Assembly (NCBI RefSeq): GCF_009363075.1
Contig: NZ_CP045293.1
Location: 3,286,001 to 3,350,000 of the forward strand
Length of the DNA: 64,000 nucleotides
Reading direction: 5' to 3'
Source of the DNA: Paenibacillus guangzhouensis
GTDB taxonomy: Bacteria > Bacillota > Bacilli > Paenibacillales > Paenibacillaceae
Each line of letters opens with the position of its first letter. Positions within the stretch are counted from its first letter, which is position 1. The notes under the pieces were generated by a model. The model was given only the letters and a program-made list of their open reading frames with translations, did no database searches and was not told where the DNA came from. Below, piece after piece: positions 1 through 9,258 of this stretch. The translations under genes and the position numbers were made by a program.

Positions 1-1
1 T

Positions 2-880
2 AAAGGCCAATGGCTGAAAGATCAAGCAGGCAACGCGGTCTATAGCTCCACATTACCGGAAATGAAAACAGCTCTAGCCAAACTTCATGAATTATATACT
101 GCAGGGATCATCGACAAAGAATTCCCGGTTCGCAAAGATTCGAACGAATTGGTCGCTGCGAACAAGGTCGGCATTGTGTTCGGCCCATGGTGGATACCAT
201 ACTGGCCGCTGCCGGATTCGGTCAAGAACGATCCGAAGGCCGAATGGAAACCGTTCACCGCCCCGCTTGATGCAGAAGGCAAATTCAATACGTATGACCA
301 GAATCCGACAGGTTCGTTCCTGGTTGTTAATAAAGATTACGCTCATCCTGAAGCCGTCGCTAAAGTATTAAATGTATCCGTCCAAGGTAATCGCAAGCTC
401 GACCCGGATTCCAAAGATATTTATAAAGGCTTAAATGTCTCTTGGACGATCTGGCCTTTCAACTTACAGCTTGATTATGAGGATGCGGCGTACAGATCCC
501 ATTTAGAACTAAAAAAGGCATGGGATGCAAAGGATCCATCCAACCTGAATGATGAGTTCAAAATGTGGTACGAAAACGTGAAGGAAAATACAGATAATCC
601 GAAAAAGGATCTTGCCGCTTGGTCGGACGCTATGGCACGCATGGACGGATCGGCTGAAATTGATCCAAGCAAGCTTACGATCATTCGCAACGTCTTCTTC
701 GGGCAGACCAAAACGATGGAGCTCAAATGGGCTATTCTCGAAAAGATGGAGAACGAAACGTTCCTCAGGATCATTCTCGGGGAAGAGCCGATCGATAAAT
801 TCGATTCATTTGTCCAGGAATGGAAGAAGCTTGGGGGCGACCAAATCACGAAAGAAGTGGAAGAAACGTCCAAGAAATAA
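2..880 (+). CDS. Extracellular carbohydrate-binding lipoprotein of an ABC transporter (3' part)
   Basis: The reading frame is open from base 2, well upstream of the first ATG at 62, so this is the C-terminal 292 residues of a longer protein whose start lies outside the window. The aromatic-rich segment GPWWIPYWPLPDS and the C-terminal pattern of a Trp/Lys-rich helix pair are typical of the large (about 500-560 aa) LplA/LipO-type solute-binding lipoproteins of Paenibacillus and Bacillus. It would sit outside the membrane, lipid-anchored, and deliver an oligosaccharide to the two permeases encoded directly downstream. No ATPase gene is present; such systems usually share an MsmX-type ATPase encoded elsewhere. 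The exact ligand cannot be read from the sequence. Confidence 0.85.
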   Translation, partial: KGQWLKDQAGNAVYSSTLPEMKTALAKLHELYTAGIIDKEFPVRKDSNELVAANKVGIVFGPWWIPYWPLPDSVKNDPKAEWKPFTAPLDAEGKFNTYDQNPTGSFLVVNKDYAHPEAVAKVLNVSVQGNRKLDPDSKDIYKGLNVSWTIWPFNLQLDYEDAAYRSHLELKKAWDAKDPSNLNDEFKMWYENVKENTDNPKKDLAAWSDAMARMDGSAEIDPSKLTIIRNVFFGQTKTMELKWAILEKMENETFLRIILGEEPIDKFDSFVQEWKKLGGDQITKEVEETSKK

Positions 881-965
881 CAGCAAGCGGATGTATTAAG
901 CTCATGGAAGGCGCTGAGGTGTTATGCACCTTACGCCTTCTCTATTTCTTGCGAGGTGGGTGCTT

Positions 966-1856
966 ATGAAGGACAAAAAAACGTTGTTCCATTACCATCT
1001 GATGTTGTCTCCCGGCATCCTATTGTTGCTCATATTCAGCATTATTCCGATGTTCGGCATCGCGATGGCATTTCAGAATGTCATTCCGGGGAAAAAAATC
1101 TGGAAACAGGAATGGATCGGATGGGATAACTTCACATTTATGCTGCAAATACCGGATATCAAACAAGTTGTCATCAATACCGTTGTTATCGCAACAATGA
1201 AAATTACCCTAGGGATCATCATACCCGTTACATTTGCACTGCTGCTGCATGAAGTCCGGACTCGCTGGTTCAAGCGTACGGTGCAGACTATCGTATATTT
1301 ACCCCACTTTATGTCATGGGTCATTCTGGCCGGCATTATGGTCAACATTTTCTCGCTCGACGGCATCGTCAATCAACTTGCCGGATTGTTCGGCGTTGAG
1401 CCCGTCATGTTTCTGGCCAGCAATACATGGTTTCGCCATATCGTGGTCTGGAGTGACGTATGGAAGGAATTCGGCTTTGGCACCATCGTCTATTTGGCCG
1501 CATTGACCGGGATCAATCCATCGCTGTATGAAGCGGCCGAAATCGATGGCGCTAACCGGCTGCATAAGCTTCGTTACATCACGCTTCCCGGCATCATGCC
1601 AACCATTATATTGTTGACGACACTTAGTCTTGGCAATGTGCTGAACGCAGGCTTTGATCAAATCTTCAATCTGTACAACCCGCTCGTCTACTCGTCCGGC
1701 GACGTCATCGATACGTATGTCTATCGTCTTGGTCTCGTTCAGATGCAGTACGGCTTAGCTACTGCCGTTGGCTTGCTTAAATCGGTCGTCGCGATCGTAC
1801 TCATTGCGATCTCGTACAGATTAGCCTATACGTTCGCTAACTATCGTATTTTCTAA
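966..1856 (+). CDS. Carbohydrate ABC transporter permease, LplB type
   Basis: About 296 aa with six predicted membrane segments and the binding-protein-dependent permease loop ([21 protein letters not shown], residues roughly 200-220) that contacts the ATPase. I chose the ATG at 966 because GAGGTGGG lies about 6 nt before it; the upstream in-frame ATG at 924 lacks a good ribosome site and adds an atypical tail. The gene is 85 nt after the binding-protein stop and 19 nt before the next permease start, which indicates one transcript. It forms the heterodimeric channel with the following gene product. It is an ordinary member of the family with no visible lesions. Confidence 0.9.
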   Translation: MKDKKTLFHYHLMLSPGILLLLIFSIIPMFGIAMAFQNVIPGKKIWKQEWIGWDNFTFMLQIPDIKQVVINTVVIATMKITLGIIIPVTFALLLHEVRTRWFKRTVQTIVYLPHFMSWVILAGIMVNIFSLDGIVNQLAGLFGVEPVMFLASNTWFRHIVVWSDVWKEFGFGTIVYLAALTGINPSLYEAAEIDGANRLHKLRYITLPGIMPTIILLTTLSLGNVLNAGFDQIFNLYNPLVYSSGDVIDTYVYRLGLVQMQYGLATAVGLLKSVVAIVLIAISYRLAYTFANYRIF

Positions 1857-1875
1857 CCATGAAAGGAGTGTGGCT

Positions 1876-2769
1876 ATGGTCAGGTCGAATACATTAACGA
1901 GCCGGCTTGTCGACGGCATCATCTTGCTAGTATTGGCCATCATTGCACTGACTTCCCTCTATCCGTTGTGGTATACGATTGCGCTCTCGTTCAGCGATCA
2001 AGCCGCAGCGAACGCAGGCAAAGTGACAATATGGCCAAGCGGATTCAATTTAACCTCCTATCGGATTATTCTCGATGACGAGAAGTTTTTCCGGGCATTC
2101 GGAGTCTCGCTCAAACGGGTTCTGATTGGCGGGGCAGTTAATTTCTTACTAACCGTCATCATGGCCTATCCCTTGTCGCGAAGCGCCAAGCAATTCCCCG
2201 GCAGAAACATTTACATGTGGTTCCTCGTATTCTGCATGTTGTTCTCCGGAGGCCTCATCCCCTTATATATAACGATCACGACACTTGGGCTCCAAAATAC
2301 GATCTGGTCGCTCGTTCTTCCAGGAGCCGTACCGATCTTTAACGTGATTCTGATCATGAATTTCTTCCGCAGTCTTCCGAAAGAATTGGACGAGGCCGCC
2401 GTTGTCGATGGCGCAGGGCCGTGGTATACACTCTTGCGCATATATATTCCGCTGTCGGTCCCTGCCATGGCCACCGTTACGCTGTTTAGCATCGTGGGAC
2501 ATTGGAATTCTTTCTTTGACGGGTTAATCTATATGAGTAAGCCCCAGAATTATCCATTGCAGACGTATATTCAACAACTGGTCGTGAATATTACACCGGA
2601 CTTGATGAAAGAGATGACGACAGAGCAGTTGATTGAATTAATGAAGGCATCAAACAAGACCTTGAACGCGGCCAAACTGATGGTCGCCATGATCCCAATC
2701 TTGCTCCTATATCCGTTCTTGCAGCGGTATTTTGTCCACGGTATCGTATTGGGGTCGGTAAAAGAATAA
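1876..2769 (+). CDS. Carbohydrate ABC transporter permease, LplC/YtcP type
   Basis: About 297 aa, multi-pass membrane protein with the EAA loop ([24 protein letters not shown], about residues 176-199) and the family C-terminus ending in GIVLGSVKE. The ATG at 1876 is 7 nt after AAAGGAG; an upstream GTG at 1870 is too close to that site to be used. It partners the LplB-type permease. The next gene starts 27 nt downstream, so import and the following GH38-like enzyme appear to be made together. Confidence 0.9.
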   Translation: MVRSNTLTSRLVDGIILLVLAIIALTSLYPLWYTIALSFSDQAAANAGKVTIWPSGFNLTSYRIILDDEKFFRAFGVSLKRVLIGGAVNFLLTVIMAYPLSRSAKQFPGRNIYMWFLVFCMLFSGGLIPLYITITTLGLQNTIWSLVLPGAVPIFNVILIMNFFRSLPKELDEAAVVDGAGPWYTLLRIYIPLSVPAMATVTLFSIVGHWNSFFDGLIYMSKPQNYPLQTYIQQLVVNITPDLMKEMTTEQLIELMKASNKTLNAAKLMVAMIPILLLYPFLQRYFVHGIVLGSVKE

Positions 2770-2796
2770 TCCATTCAACAAGGAGAGGAAAAAATC

Positions 2797-4872
2797 GTGG
2801 CAGCCTACAAAAGAGTTCATGTCATTTTCAAAACCCATCTGGATATTGGCTTTACCGATTTAGCGAAGCACGTCGTCGAGCGGTACATGGATCGATACAT
2901 TCCACAGGCATTGGACTTGGCCGCGCAATTAGCCGCGGAAGAAGGAAATGTAAAATTCGTATGGACGACCGGTTCGTGGTTAATCCACGAATACTTGCGC
3001 ACGGCACCTGTGGATGCTCGCAGCCGTATGGAGGAAGCAATACGCCAAGGCCGAATCGCGTGGCACGGATTGCCTTTTACGACGCATACTGAATTGATGG
3101 ACGCCAAGCTGTTTGAATTTGGCTTGTCCCTTTCTAGGGATCTTGATCGTCAGTTCGGAAAAACAACCATCGCAGCAAAAATGACGGACGTTCCAGGGCA
3201 TACTATCGGCATCGTCCCCATCTTGGCCAGACACGGCATTCAGTATTTGCATTTAGGCGTTAATCCGGCTTCCAAAAAGCCTCATGTCCCTGATGTTTTT
3301 GTGTGGCGAGCCGCCGATGGCTCCGAAATCATCGTCAATTATGCCGCGGATTATGGCAAGCCGCTAGAAATCGACGGACTGGAAGATGCCCTTTATTTTG
3401 CCCATACCGGCGATAACCACGGGCCTTCCAGCATCGAAGCTGTACGCGAATTGTTCGTTCAATTGCAGCAGGAATACCCAGGTGCGGAGATTATCGCTTC
3501 TACCTTGGATGCATTTGCAGAGAAGCTGCTCGCATTGAAGGACCGCCTGCCGGTCATCCGAGAGGAAATCGGTGATTCATGGATTCATGGAGCCGCTTCC
3601 GACCCATGGAAAGTGGCGCTGTATCGGGAGCTGCTGCGTTTAAGGGACAAATGGGTCTCTTCCGGTGCTTTAGATCCGGACAGTGAAGCATACGCCTTAT
3701 TTTGCAACCGGTTGATGCTCATTCCCGAGCATACGTGGGGGCTGGACGAGAAGATTTATCTGGGCGATTACAGCGCCTACGCTGCGGCTGATTTCGCCGC
3801 TGCAAGAGTAAGCGATGCAGTCCAAGACACCAATACGCATAAATTTGCTTTACTGCAGCACATGGCAAAGCCGGGACGGACGTTCCGCTTTTTCGAAAGC
3901 TCGTGGCAAGAACAACGTGAATATATGGATCAGGCTTTGTCTGCATTGCCCCAGGAGCTGGTGCACGAGGCGCTGGCTGCCTTCGAACAACTGGCTTCGG
4001 AAAGCGGCGCCGCTTCGGATCTCAACGCGGAGAAGCTTGAATGGAATACTCGTTATGAATTAGGTTGCTTCCACGCCGCCTTCGCTCCGGATGGATCGAT
4101 CCATCAATTGGTCGACCGGAACGGAAAAGTGTGGGCAAACGACGCTCACCGGATAGGAGCCTTTCGTTACGAGACGTTCGGCCAAGAAAATTATGACCGG
4201 TTCTATAAAGAATATTCTAGAGATCTAAGACTGCATTACATCTGGGCAGAACCTGATTTTGGCAAACCAGGCATGGAGTATGTGGAACCGCGACCGGAGC
4301 ATACAAGTTACCAGGGGGCGCCGAGAACGATACGATTAGAGAAGCAAGCGGATCGCGATATAGTCCGTATCGAGCTGGCCATGGATTCGATCGTCTGCGA
4401 GCAGTACGGCGCACCTCAAAAAGTAATGATGGTCTATGCATTCCATAAGCAGAAACCACTAATCGATGTTGAACTTCACTGGAGCGGTAAATCTGCATGC
4501 CGATTGCCGGAGGCAAGCTGGCTCTCCTTCGTACCGCTCGTAGATAACCCAAATATGTGGAGGATGGATAAGCTGGGCGCTCTCCTCTCCCCATTGTCTG
4601 TTGTGAAGGACGGCAATCGCAACATGCATGCGGTTGAGACCGGACTCTACTACGAGGGCGCTGACGGAAGCTGCACGATCCGAACGCTGGATGCTCCCCT
4701 CGTATGTCCAGGCGAGCGACGGCTGCTTCAGTTCGATAATACTTTTGCTTCCCTCGACGGTGGATTTCATTTCAACCTGCACAATAATGTGTGGGGAACC
4801 AATTTCAGAATGTGGTTCGAAGACGATATGAAGTTCCGTTTCCAATTGGTATTGCAGTCGTTCAGTATGTAG
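2797..4872 (+). CDS. DUF5054 / GH38-like alpha-mannosidase-family enzyme
   Basis: A 691 aa protein starting at GTG 2797, 8 nt after AAGGAGAGG. The N-terminus HVIFKTHLDIGFTD carries the His-x-Asp metal pair of the GH38 (class II alpha-mannosidase) fold, and MTDVPGHT near residue 130 carries the Asp that serves as metal ligand/nucleophile in that family; the later HTGDNHGPSS and HTWGLDE segments fit further active-site loops. It has no signal peptide, so it should act in the cytoplasm. Position as the last gene of the lpl-type operon suggests that it hydrolyses the imported oligosaccharide. This group is usually labelled DUF5054, so the actual glycosidic linkage is unproved. Length fits the family. 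A rho-independent terminator follows. Confidence 0.8.
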   Translation: MAAYKRVHVIFKTHLDIGFTDLAKHVVERYMDRYIPQALDLAAQLAAEEGNVKFVWTTGSWLIHEYLRTAPVDARSRMEEAIRQGRIAWHGLPFTTHTELMDAKLFEFGLSLSRDLDRQFGKTTIAAKMTDVPGHTIGIVPILARHGIQYLHLGVNPASKKPHVPDVFVWRAADGSEIIVNYAADYGKPLEIDGLEDALYFAHTGDNHGPSSIEAVRELFVQLQQEYPGAEIIASTLDAFAEKLLALKDRLPVIREEIGDSWIHGAASDPWKVALYRELLRLRDKWVSSGALDPDSEAYALFCNRLMLIPEHTWGLDEKIYLGDYSAYAAADFAAARVSDAVQDTNTHKFALLQHMAKPGRTFRFFESSWQEQREYMDQALSALPQELVHEALAAFEQLASESGAASDLNAEKLEWNTRYELGCFHAAFAPDGSIHQLVDRNGKVWANDAHRIGAFRYETFGQENYDRFYKEYSRDLRLHYIWAEPDFGKPGMEYVEPRPEHTSYQGAPRTIRLEKQADRDIVRIELAMDSIVCEQYGAPQKVMMVYAFHKQKPLIDVELHWSGKSACRLPEASWLSFVPLVDNPNMWRMDKLGALLSPLSVVKDGNRNMHAVETGLYYEGADGSCTIRTLDAPLVCPGERRLLQFDNTFASLDGGFHFNLHNNVWGTNFRMWFEDDMKFRFQLVLQSFSM

Positions 4873-4907
4873 TTTTAGGCGTTCACCAGCCTCCGTTTTA
4901 GGAAACG

Positions 4908-4936
4908 GCCTCGACATGTTCGAGGCTTTTCTTTTT
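4908..4936 (+). terminator. Rho-independent terminator of the lpl-type operon
   Basis: Perfect 7-bp stem GCCTCGA/TCGAGGC with a 5-nt loop followed by TTTTCTTTTT, 36 nt after the stop of the GH38-like gene. Confidence 0.85.
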
Positions 4937-5125
4937 CATCGACACATCTGCAATTTGGGGGTGTGACCGAAGATCGAAGCATAATATTTCAAAAATGACA
5001 TTTCGTTTTCATGCGTTTGTAACACAATAGCTTTCAGATTTTACTATGATATAGGATGAGTTTTTAGCTTAAGTTTTGATATAGAAAACATGTGGTTCAT
5101 ACATGGTACAAGGAGAGGATCCAAT

Positions 5126-5719
5126 ATGAAGTTTAAATCTGTGAAAAAAGTTTGGGCTACTATTGCAGTCGCAGGTGTTGTCGGTCTTGGCGCGGGTTTG
5201 ACGAATTCTCCGATTTTTCCGGCACATCAGGTAGATGCCGCGGCCGCAAACCAAGATAACTCCGCTTCCGAACATGCGCTCCAAACGTTAAAGAGCTTTT
5301 ATAAACCCGCTTTGAAAGGCGAGTTTCCGGGAGCAGTAAGCAATCTTACCGTAGGAAAAAGCACCCGGAAAGAAGTCATTAAAGCGATCGGCGAACCCGA
5401 ACAACCTAGAAAAAATGCAAGCGGTTATGACGTGTACAGCGCCAATATGGGCAATCCCGGCTATGCCATCACCTATAATAAATCTGATAAAATTCGCGAA
5501 ATCCGTTATTTCGGTACCAATGTCGAGCGACAGACCAATATCGGCGGCATTACGATGAGCATGGTGAAGCAGCATTGGTTGGCCCCTAATTCCACAACAA
5601 CGATCAAAAACGGAAAAGCAAAGCAAACCAAGTTCACATATATTCGCGGAAATTATAAAGTGGAGTTTATTTTCAACAGCAGCACCGATTTGGACCATAT
5701 TAATTTGTTAGCCAAATAA
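5126..5719 (+). CDS. Secreted YjgB-like (DUF4309) protein
   Basis: About 197 aa from the ATG at 5126, 8 nt after AAGGAGAGG; the upstream in-frame ATG at 5090 has no ribosome site. Residues 1-35 form a signal peptide (KSVKKVW then a hydrophobic stretch, cleavage near VDAAA). The mature part contains the DUF4309 pattern: LTVGKSTRKEVIKAIGEPE, then YDVYSANMGNPGYAITYNK and IREIRYFGT, as in B. subtilis YjgB. The family is extracytoplasmic and of unknown function. It is monocistronic: a terminator lies on each side. Confidence 0.8.
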   Translation: MKFKSVKKVWATIAVAGVVGLGAGLTNSPIFPAHQVDAAAANQDNSASEHALQTLKSFYKPALKGEFPGAVSNLTVGKSTRKEVIKAIGEPEQPRKNASGYDVYSANMGNPGYAITYNKSDKIREIRYFGTNVERQTNIGGITMSMVKQHWLAPNSTTTIKNGKAKQTKFTYIRGNYKVEFIFNSSTDLDHINLLAK

Positions 5720-5771
5720 CCCTGTAAAGGGACTGATCCAGGGATCAAAACACCTAGCAAAGATAAGATAA

Positions 5772-5808
5772 AACCAGTTGTCGATATTGTATCGGCGACT
5801 GGTTTTTT
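5772..5808 (+). terminator. Rho-independent terminator after the DUF4309 gene
   Basis: Stem AACCAGT/ACTGGTT extended inward by GTCG/CGGC pairs, followed by TTTTTT. Confidence 0.85.
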
Positions 5809-5926
5809 CCGGATTCGGCAATCCAGTTAACAACAGGTACGCATACACCAGATAAAATGATAACCCGCCACAAGGACGGGTTATATGACGAAGACAGACA
5901 GCTTTATTATTAACTAATATATAAGC

Positions 5927-5950
5927 GTTTTAACTTTGAGGCGTTAAAAC
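5927..5950 (-). terminator. AT-rich hairpin after the chitosanase gene
   Basis: GTTTTAAC/GTTAAAAC 8-bp inverted repeat with an 8-nt loop, 14 nt beyond the chitosanase stop on the minus strand. It may terminate transcription, but the stem is weak and lacks a long U-run. Another hairpin (ATAACCCG/CGGGTTAT, 5860-5884) lies just beyond it. Confidence 0.45.
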
Positions 5951-5963
5951 ATAATTATTAAAT

Positions 5964-6860
5964 TTATTTCATTTCCCAACTTGTTACCTTGACGATGGCA
6001 GCATCTGCACCTTTCAGATCTGTTTCACCTTGGCTCAATAAAGTACTCCACTGTTTAACACGATTCTTCCCATTAGGAGGTTGGTTGTAATCATTTGTAT
6101 CTACAATCAAGGTACGCTTCGCGTAAAAATTAGTCATAAATGTCTTTTCATTCGTGCTGCTTCCGGACTTCGATAGAAGACCTTGAAGACTATTAGAATC
6201 GCCTGTAGCTCCATGATTCAAGGCTGCATCAACGAATGAACCAATGGTTAGTGCAGTATTAAAACCCCGTTTATTGGCTTGCTCAACACTGTATTTAATA
6301 TAGACATTGTAGAAGGTCTTCCACATCGCTTCTCTCCACGCGGGATCATTTTGCAGCGCATTAATTTTCTTAATGAATACACTATCACTGTCTTTGATAA
6401 CCAAGATGGAGCCATTCATGGAGCCATTAACGCCAATCCGCTTCAAAGCACCACTAACTGATGGATTGGATGCTCCTTTTACGCGGTCATATTCTATGAA
6501 GAGTTCAGGTCCATCCGGCCCGGTATCATTTGGACCACCCGTAGTTGCCCCGAATATACCTATGGTAAAGCCGCGTTTATCAGTTAGTCTCTCAGCATAT
6601 CCATAATATTTGGTCCAATTCAGGTCATCCTGCTCCGGTTTGTTAATCAGTTTCATGATGTTATTCCATTGTTCACCGTCAAGCCCTGTTTTTGATTGTA
6701 AAAATTGGAGAGTTGCTGGAGAAAAATTGTCATCTGGGTTCGCTGCCGCATAACTTTTTGTTTGGAGTGGACTGGAGTATAGGCTAATACCAATGATAAA
6801 GCTCAATACGACCAATAAAGAAAATTTTAATTTCTTAGAACCTCTTTTAGTCATTAACAA
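5964..6860 (-). CDS. csn: Secreted GH46 chitosanase
   Basis: About 298 aa. After a signal peptide ending near YAAANPDD the protein follows, from memory, the Bacillus circulans MH-K1 chitosanase almost throughout: FSPATLQFLQSKTGLDGEQW, IMKLINKPEQDDLNWTKYYG, RGFTIGIFGATTGGPNDTGPDG, and the end VKQWSTL..VTSWEMK. GH46 enzymes hydrolyse beta-1,4 linkages in chitosan with inversion; the acid pair lies in the YGYAERLTDKRG region, where MH-K1 has Glu and Asp. The start is probably TTG at 6860 (8 nt after GAGGAG) or ATG at 6854; a GTG at 6869 overlaps the ribosome site. Exported protein, single gene, with a possible operator upstream (see 6882-6903). Confidence 0.92.
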   Translation of the reverse strand: MLMTKRGSKKLKFSLLVVLSFIIGISLYSSPLQTKSYAAANPDDNFSPATLQFLQSKTGLDGEQWNNIMKLINKPEQDDLNWTKYYGYAERLTDKRGFTIGIFGATTGGPNDTGPDGPELFIEYDRVKGASNPSVSGALKRIGVNGSMNGSILVIKDSDSVFIKKINALQNDPAWREAMWKTFYNVYIKYSVEQANKRGFNTALTIGSFVDAALNHGATGDSNSLQGLLSKSGSSTNEKTFMTNFYAKRTLIVDTNDYNQPPNGKNRVKQWSTLLSQGETDLKGADAAIVKVTSWEMK

Positions 6861-6881
6861 ATGAATCACTCCTCATTAAAA

Positions 6882-6903
6882 TTTAAGCGCTTTAACTTTT
6901 AGA
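6882..6903 (-). promoter_or_regulatory. Possible cre-like operator / direct repeat upstream of chitosanase
   Basis: TTTAAGCGCTTTAA is a near-palindrome resembling the CcpA cre consensus (12 of 14 positions by eye) just upstream of the ribosome site. The wider sequence TAAGCGCTTTAACTTTTAGA (6884-6903) recurs with about 17 of 20 matches at 5922-5941, immediately beyond the gene's 3' end, in the same orientation. Role is inferred only. Confidence 0.4.
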
Positions 6904-7020
6904 TAGCAAGTTACCTCCTCATTTGGGAATATTCTACATCAAAGCAATAATTCCTTTTTAATTATACATATCACAAAAATATTATTTTATTCCATAATGA
7001 GGTATTTATAATTACTCTAA

Positions 7021-7060
7021 AAAAACTCCTACCAGATGATAAGATTCTCTGATAGGAGCT
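7021..7060 (-). terminator. Rho-independent terminator (minus strand)
   Basis: CTCCTA-C-CAGA ... TCTG-ATAGGAG inverted repeat preceded on the plus strand by A8, giving a U-tract on the minus strand. It lies downstream of the small membrane-protein remnant at 7199-7399. Confidence 0.7.
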
Positions 7061-7198
7061 TATTGGATGAATCGTATTCAGGTCATCAGGTATGCTGGCT
7101 AGACAGATAAGAGACTACGGCGGCTTCGGCTTCGTCCAAATTACTTACGTAACCTTAGCTCCTATTCGTCCCGATCATCCTCAAAAAGCTACGCTGCA

Positions 7199-7399
7199 TC
7201 AAAATTCTGACAGTTTGAATATCGGCCTCAGAATCTTGCGAATCCCAAAAGCAAATAAAGTCATTAATCCCGACAGATGTCCTCCGTTGTACACGACGAT
7301 ACCGACCGCCAATGAGCAGAAGCTCATTAGTAGCAGCCAATACTTCGGCGAGTAAAGCAGTGAAGATCGGCGCTCGTGACGAATCTTTTGCGGTTTCAT
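7199..7399 (-). pseudogene. Possible small membrane protein or remnant
   Basis: 66 codons: a basic N-terminus, then a hydrophobic stretch (YWLLLMSFCSLAVGIVVYN) and a second one ending IRKILRPIFKLSEF. The composition looks protein-like and the terminator at 7021 is placed for it, but there is no ribosome binding site before the first ATG and the N-terminal part has no obvious relatives I recognise. I treat it as a probable 5'-damaged gene. The repeat at 7413-7490 begins 14 nt upstream. Confidence 0.3.
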
Positions 7400-7412
7400 A
7401 CAGACATGTTAC

Positions 7413-7490
7413 TTCAATGAAAAAGGCAGCTGACCGTTTGACCAACTGCCTCTATTTCATGATTCAACTATCGTGTCCCGTTAGCTTAAC
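7413..7490 (+). repeat. CCCGTTAG element, AGGCAGCTG stem subtype
   Basis: Stem AGGCAG/CTGCCT around TGACCGTTTGACCA, then right arm CTATCGTGTCCCGTTAGCTTAA. The same subtype recurs at 15598 and 22143. Confidence 0.8.
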
Positions 7491-7627
7491 AATACTTCAT
7501 CTAACCGACCTTCCATAGTTTTTGGTTGAATGATCTGATGCGTTTTTTGCTGCATTGTGTTTGATACCTCCAAGAAGAAACAAACTATTTTTCCACTCCC
7601 GGCTGTTCCGGCAGTCCCGGGGGCGAA

Positions 7628-7694
7628 GTCCGTTAGTTGAGAAAAGGCTGCCATGTGGCAGCCTTGATGCAAATGAACAAAAGTGTCCCATTAG
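7628..7694 (+). repeat. CCCGTTAG element, GGCTGCC stem, degenerate arms
   Basis: Left arm GTCCGTTAGTTGAGAAAA, hairpin GGCTGCC ATGT GGCAGCC, right arm reduced to GTGTCCCATTAG. The 230 bases from 7490 to 7718 contain no convincing gene, only this element. Confidence 0.7.
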
Positions 7695-7718
7695 AGCGGA
7701 TCACCTTGTACGGCGCGA

Positions 7719-8288
7719 CTATTTCTCCAACTCATAGTGGGTCGCGATAATGCCCGACTTGAGCGTTCGGCTGGACAGCAACTTGAGCCTGATTCTTTCG
7801 ACGCCGCCGTCGAAGACCGATTTTCCGCTGCCTAGGACAACCGGACAAATCGTCAGTAGGAATTCGTCGATCAGGCCGAACTCAAGCAGCGTCTTCGCAG
7901 CCCCCGGGCTACCGAAGATAACGAGATTTTTACCAGGCTGCTCCTTAAGCGCCATGATTTCCTCTGCGATTTTGTCCTTGATCAGCATCGTATTGTTCCA
8001 TTCCACCTTGTCCATCGTGCTAGAAATGACGATCTTCTTAACATCCTGCAGCCATTTAGCATGCTCCATACCGTGCCTCGACGCATTCGGATCATCCAAC
8101 ACAGTGGGCCAGTAGCTCTCCATCATCTGATACGTCGTACGTCCGTAAACGGGAGATCCGACTTCGGCTACGACCTCCTCGGCGTATTTCTCTAGTTCCT
8201 CGTTGTACGGAATCCAATCCAGTCCTCCGGTCGAATCTGACGCATACCCATCCAGCGACACGTGCATGAACAATACGAGTTTTCTCAT
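7719..8288 (-). CDS. RibD/dihydrofolate-reductase-like family protein
   Basis: 189 aa. MRKLVLFMHVSLDGYASD at the N-terminus, VYGRTTYQMM near residue 49, and the nucleotide-binding Gly-rich turn NLVIFGSPGAAKTLLEFGLIDEF near residues 120-140 are the landmarks of the RibD C-terminal/DHFR-like reductases (B. subtilis YyaP/YwjB type). Such proteins are NADPH-dependent reductases of unknown physiological substrate and are cytoplasmic. The ATG is 6 nt after GAAGGAGAAA. It stands alone between repeat elements. Full length for the family. Confidence 0.85.
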   Translation of the reverse strand: MRKLVLFMHVSLDGYASDSTGGLDWIPYNEELEKYAEEVVAEVGSPVYGRTTYQMMESYWPTVLDDPNASRHGMEHAKWLQDVKKIVISSTMDKVEWNNTMLIKDKIAEEIMALKEQPGKNLVIFGSPGAAKTLLEFGLIDEFLLTICPVVLGSGKSVFDGGVERIRLKLLSSRTLKSGIIATHYELEK

Positions 8289-8440
8289 GTCTGTTTCTCC
8301 TTCGATTTCGAATTAATCTTGTTCGATTTTTTGGCCGTTGTCCTGTGTTGTTTCCTGCTGTTACGTACACTATAAATCATTACGTTACGTAAGGTTCAAG
8401 GGGAAATCCGATTTTTTTGCAGACAACAATGTTACGCAAA

Positions 8441-8510
8441 ACTGCCCGTTAGTTTAACAAAAAAAGGAGCTGCCTCCAAACAAGCTCCTATCGTGTCCCG
8501 TTAGCTAAAC
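8441..8510 (+). repeat. CCCGTTAG element, GGAGCTG stem subtype
   Basis: Left arm ACTGCCCGTTAGTTTAAC, stem AGGAGCTGCCTC...AAGCTCCT and right arm TATCGTGTCCCGTTAGCTAAAC. The stem sequence differs from GGCTGCC while both arms are kept. Confidence 0.85.
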
Positions 8511-8660
8511 AATGAGCTTGTGATTAATTTTTATCTGAATCAGGGTGAAATTATTTTCGATGACAAAGAAATGATTGAAAATTCCTACTACACGTATTTT
8601 ATTGTTCTCGTCCCCAAAAATGTGAGAATCCGCTGTCATAAAAATAGACTAGATGCGTGA
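8505..8660 (+). pseudogene. Coding-like fragment of an unknown gene
   Basis: Directly after the right arm of the preceding repeat the plus strand is open for about 50 codons and reads like a natural protein (NELVINFYLNQGEIIFDD, then YYTYFIVLVPKNVRIRCH). It has no start codon in frame with a ribosome site and stops at 8658-8660. I read it as the C-terminal remnant of a gene whose 5' part was replaced by the repeat. Family not recognised. The 340 bases that follow (8661-9000) hold only shadow ORFs. Confidence 0.35.
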
Positions 8661-8997
8661 ACTGTGACGCCAACGAATCATTCTCAGTATGGAGGTAATT
8701 CGAACTTTCGGTAGGCACACAGTTAAGCCACTTGGACATTTTGCAGATACATTTAATCTTAAGAACTTGGCTTTTGTAAGAGCCATTACGAGTAATAGCA
8801 GAGTGATAAAAACTACTACATATCTTTTCTTGATAATCTCTTACACCTCCTAACAGAGTTCTCCCATTCTTTATGTAGTAGAACATAAAGCCAACTATAA
8901 CTGCGATTAAAATAATATTCTATTTTATAGGTACATCTTTGTGAAAAGAAGTCTCTTCTCAGGTTGTAAAATTATTCCTTGTCATCTAAATTTATAC

Positions 8998-9140
8998 TCA
9001 CAAATATACTAATTCTCGATATGCTGTTCCGCCCTCATGTACAACCGAATCGGTAGCAAAGCGTCGATAATAGTCTACAATGTTTTCGTTCGGGTAAGCT
9101 TCCCCAAGGTAAATCGGCTCCATCTTGAAGCGGCATCGGC
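8998..9140 (-). pseudogene. Coding-like C-terminal fragment, unknown family
   Basis: The last 40 or so codons of a minus-strand frame (MEPIYLGEAYPNENIVDYYR, then RFATDSVVHEGGTAYRELVYL in two pieces) look protein-like, while the upstream part of that frame is low-quality sequence. No ribosome site is visible. Probably a 5'-truncated remnant. Function not assignable. Confidence 0.3.
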
Positions 9141-9258
9141 AAATGGAAATCCAAGTAAAGATCTGTTTTTGTTTTAGGACAAAGACAGGGGGGATGTATC
9201 CACGGCAATTACTGAATAGAAGCATACAATAAAAAAAAAGAATTTGTCTAGAAGGAGG

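Noticed and set aside
7155-7445. Minus-strand 96-codon ORF
   Set aside because: It overlaps the better small-membrane frame and runs through the repeat at 7413; composition is Arg/Ser-rich and not protein-like.
8599-8886. Minus-strand 95-codon ORF
   Set aside because: Overlaps the coding-like plus-strand fragment, no ribosome site, no recognisable domain.
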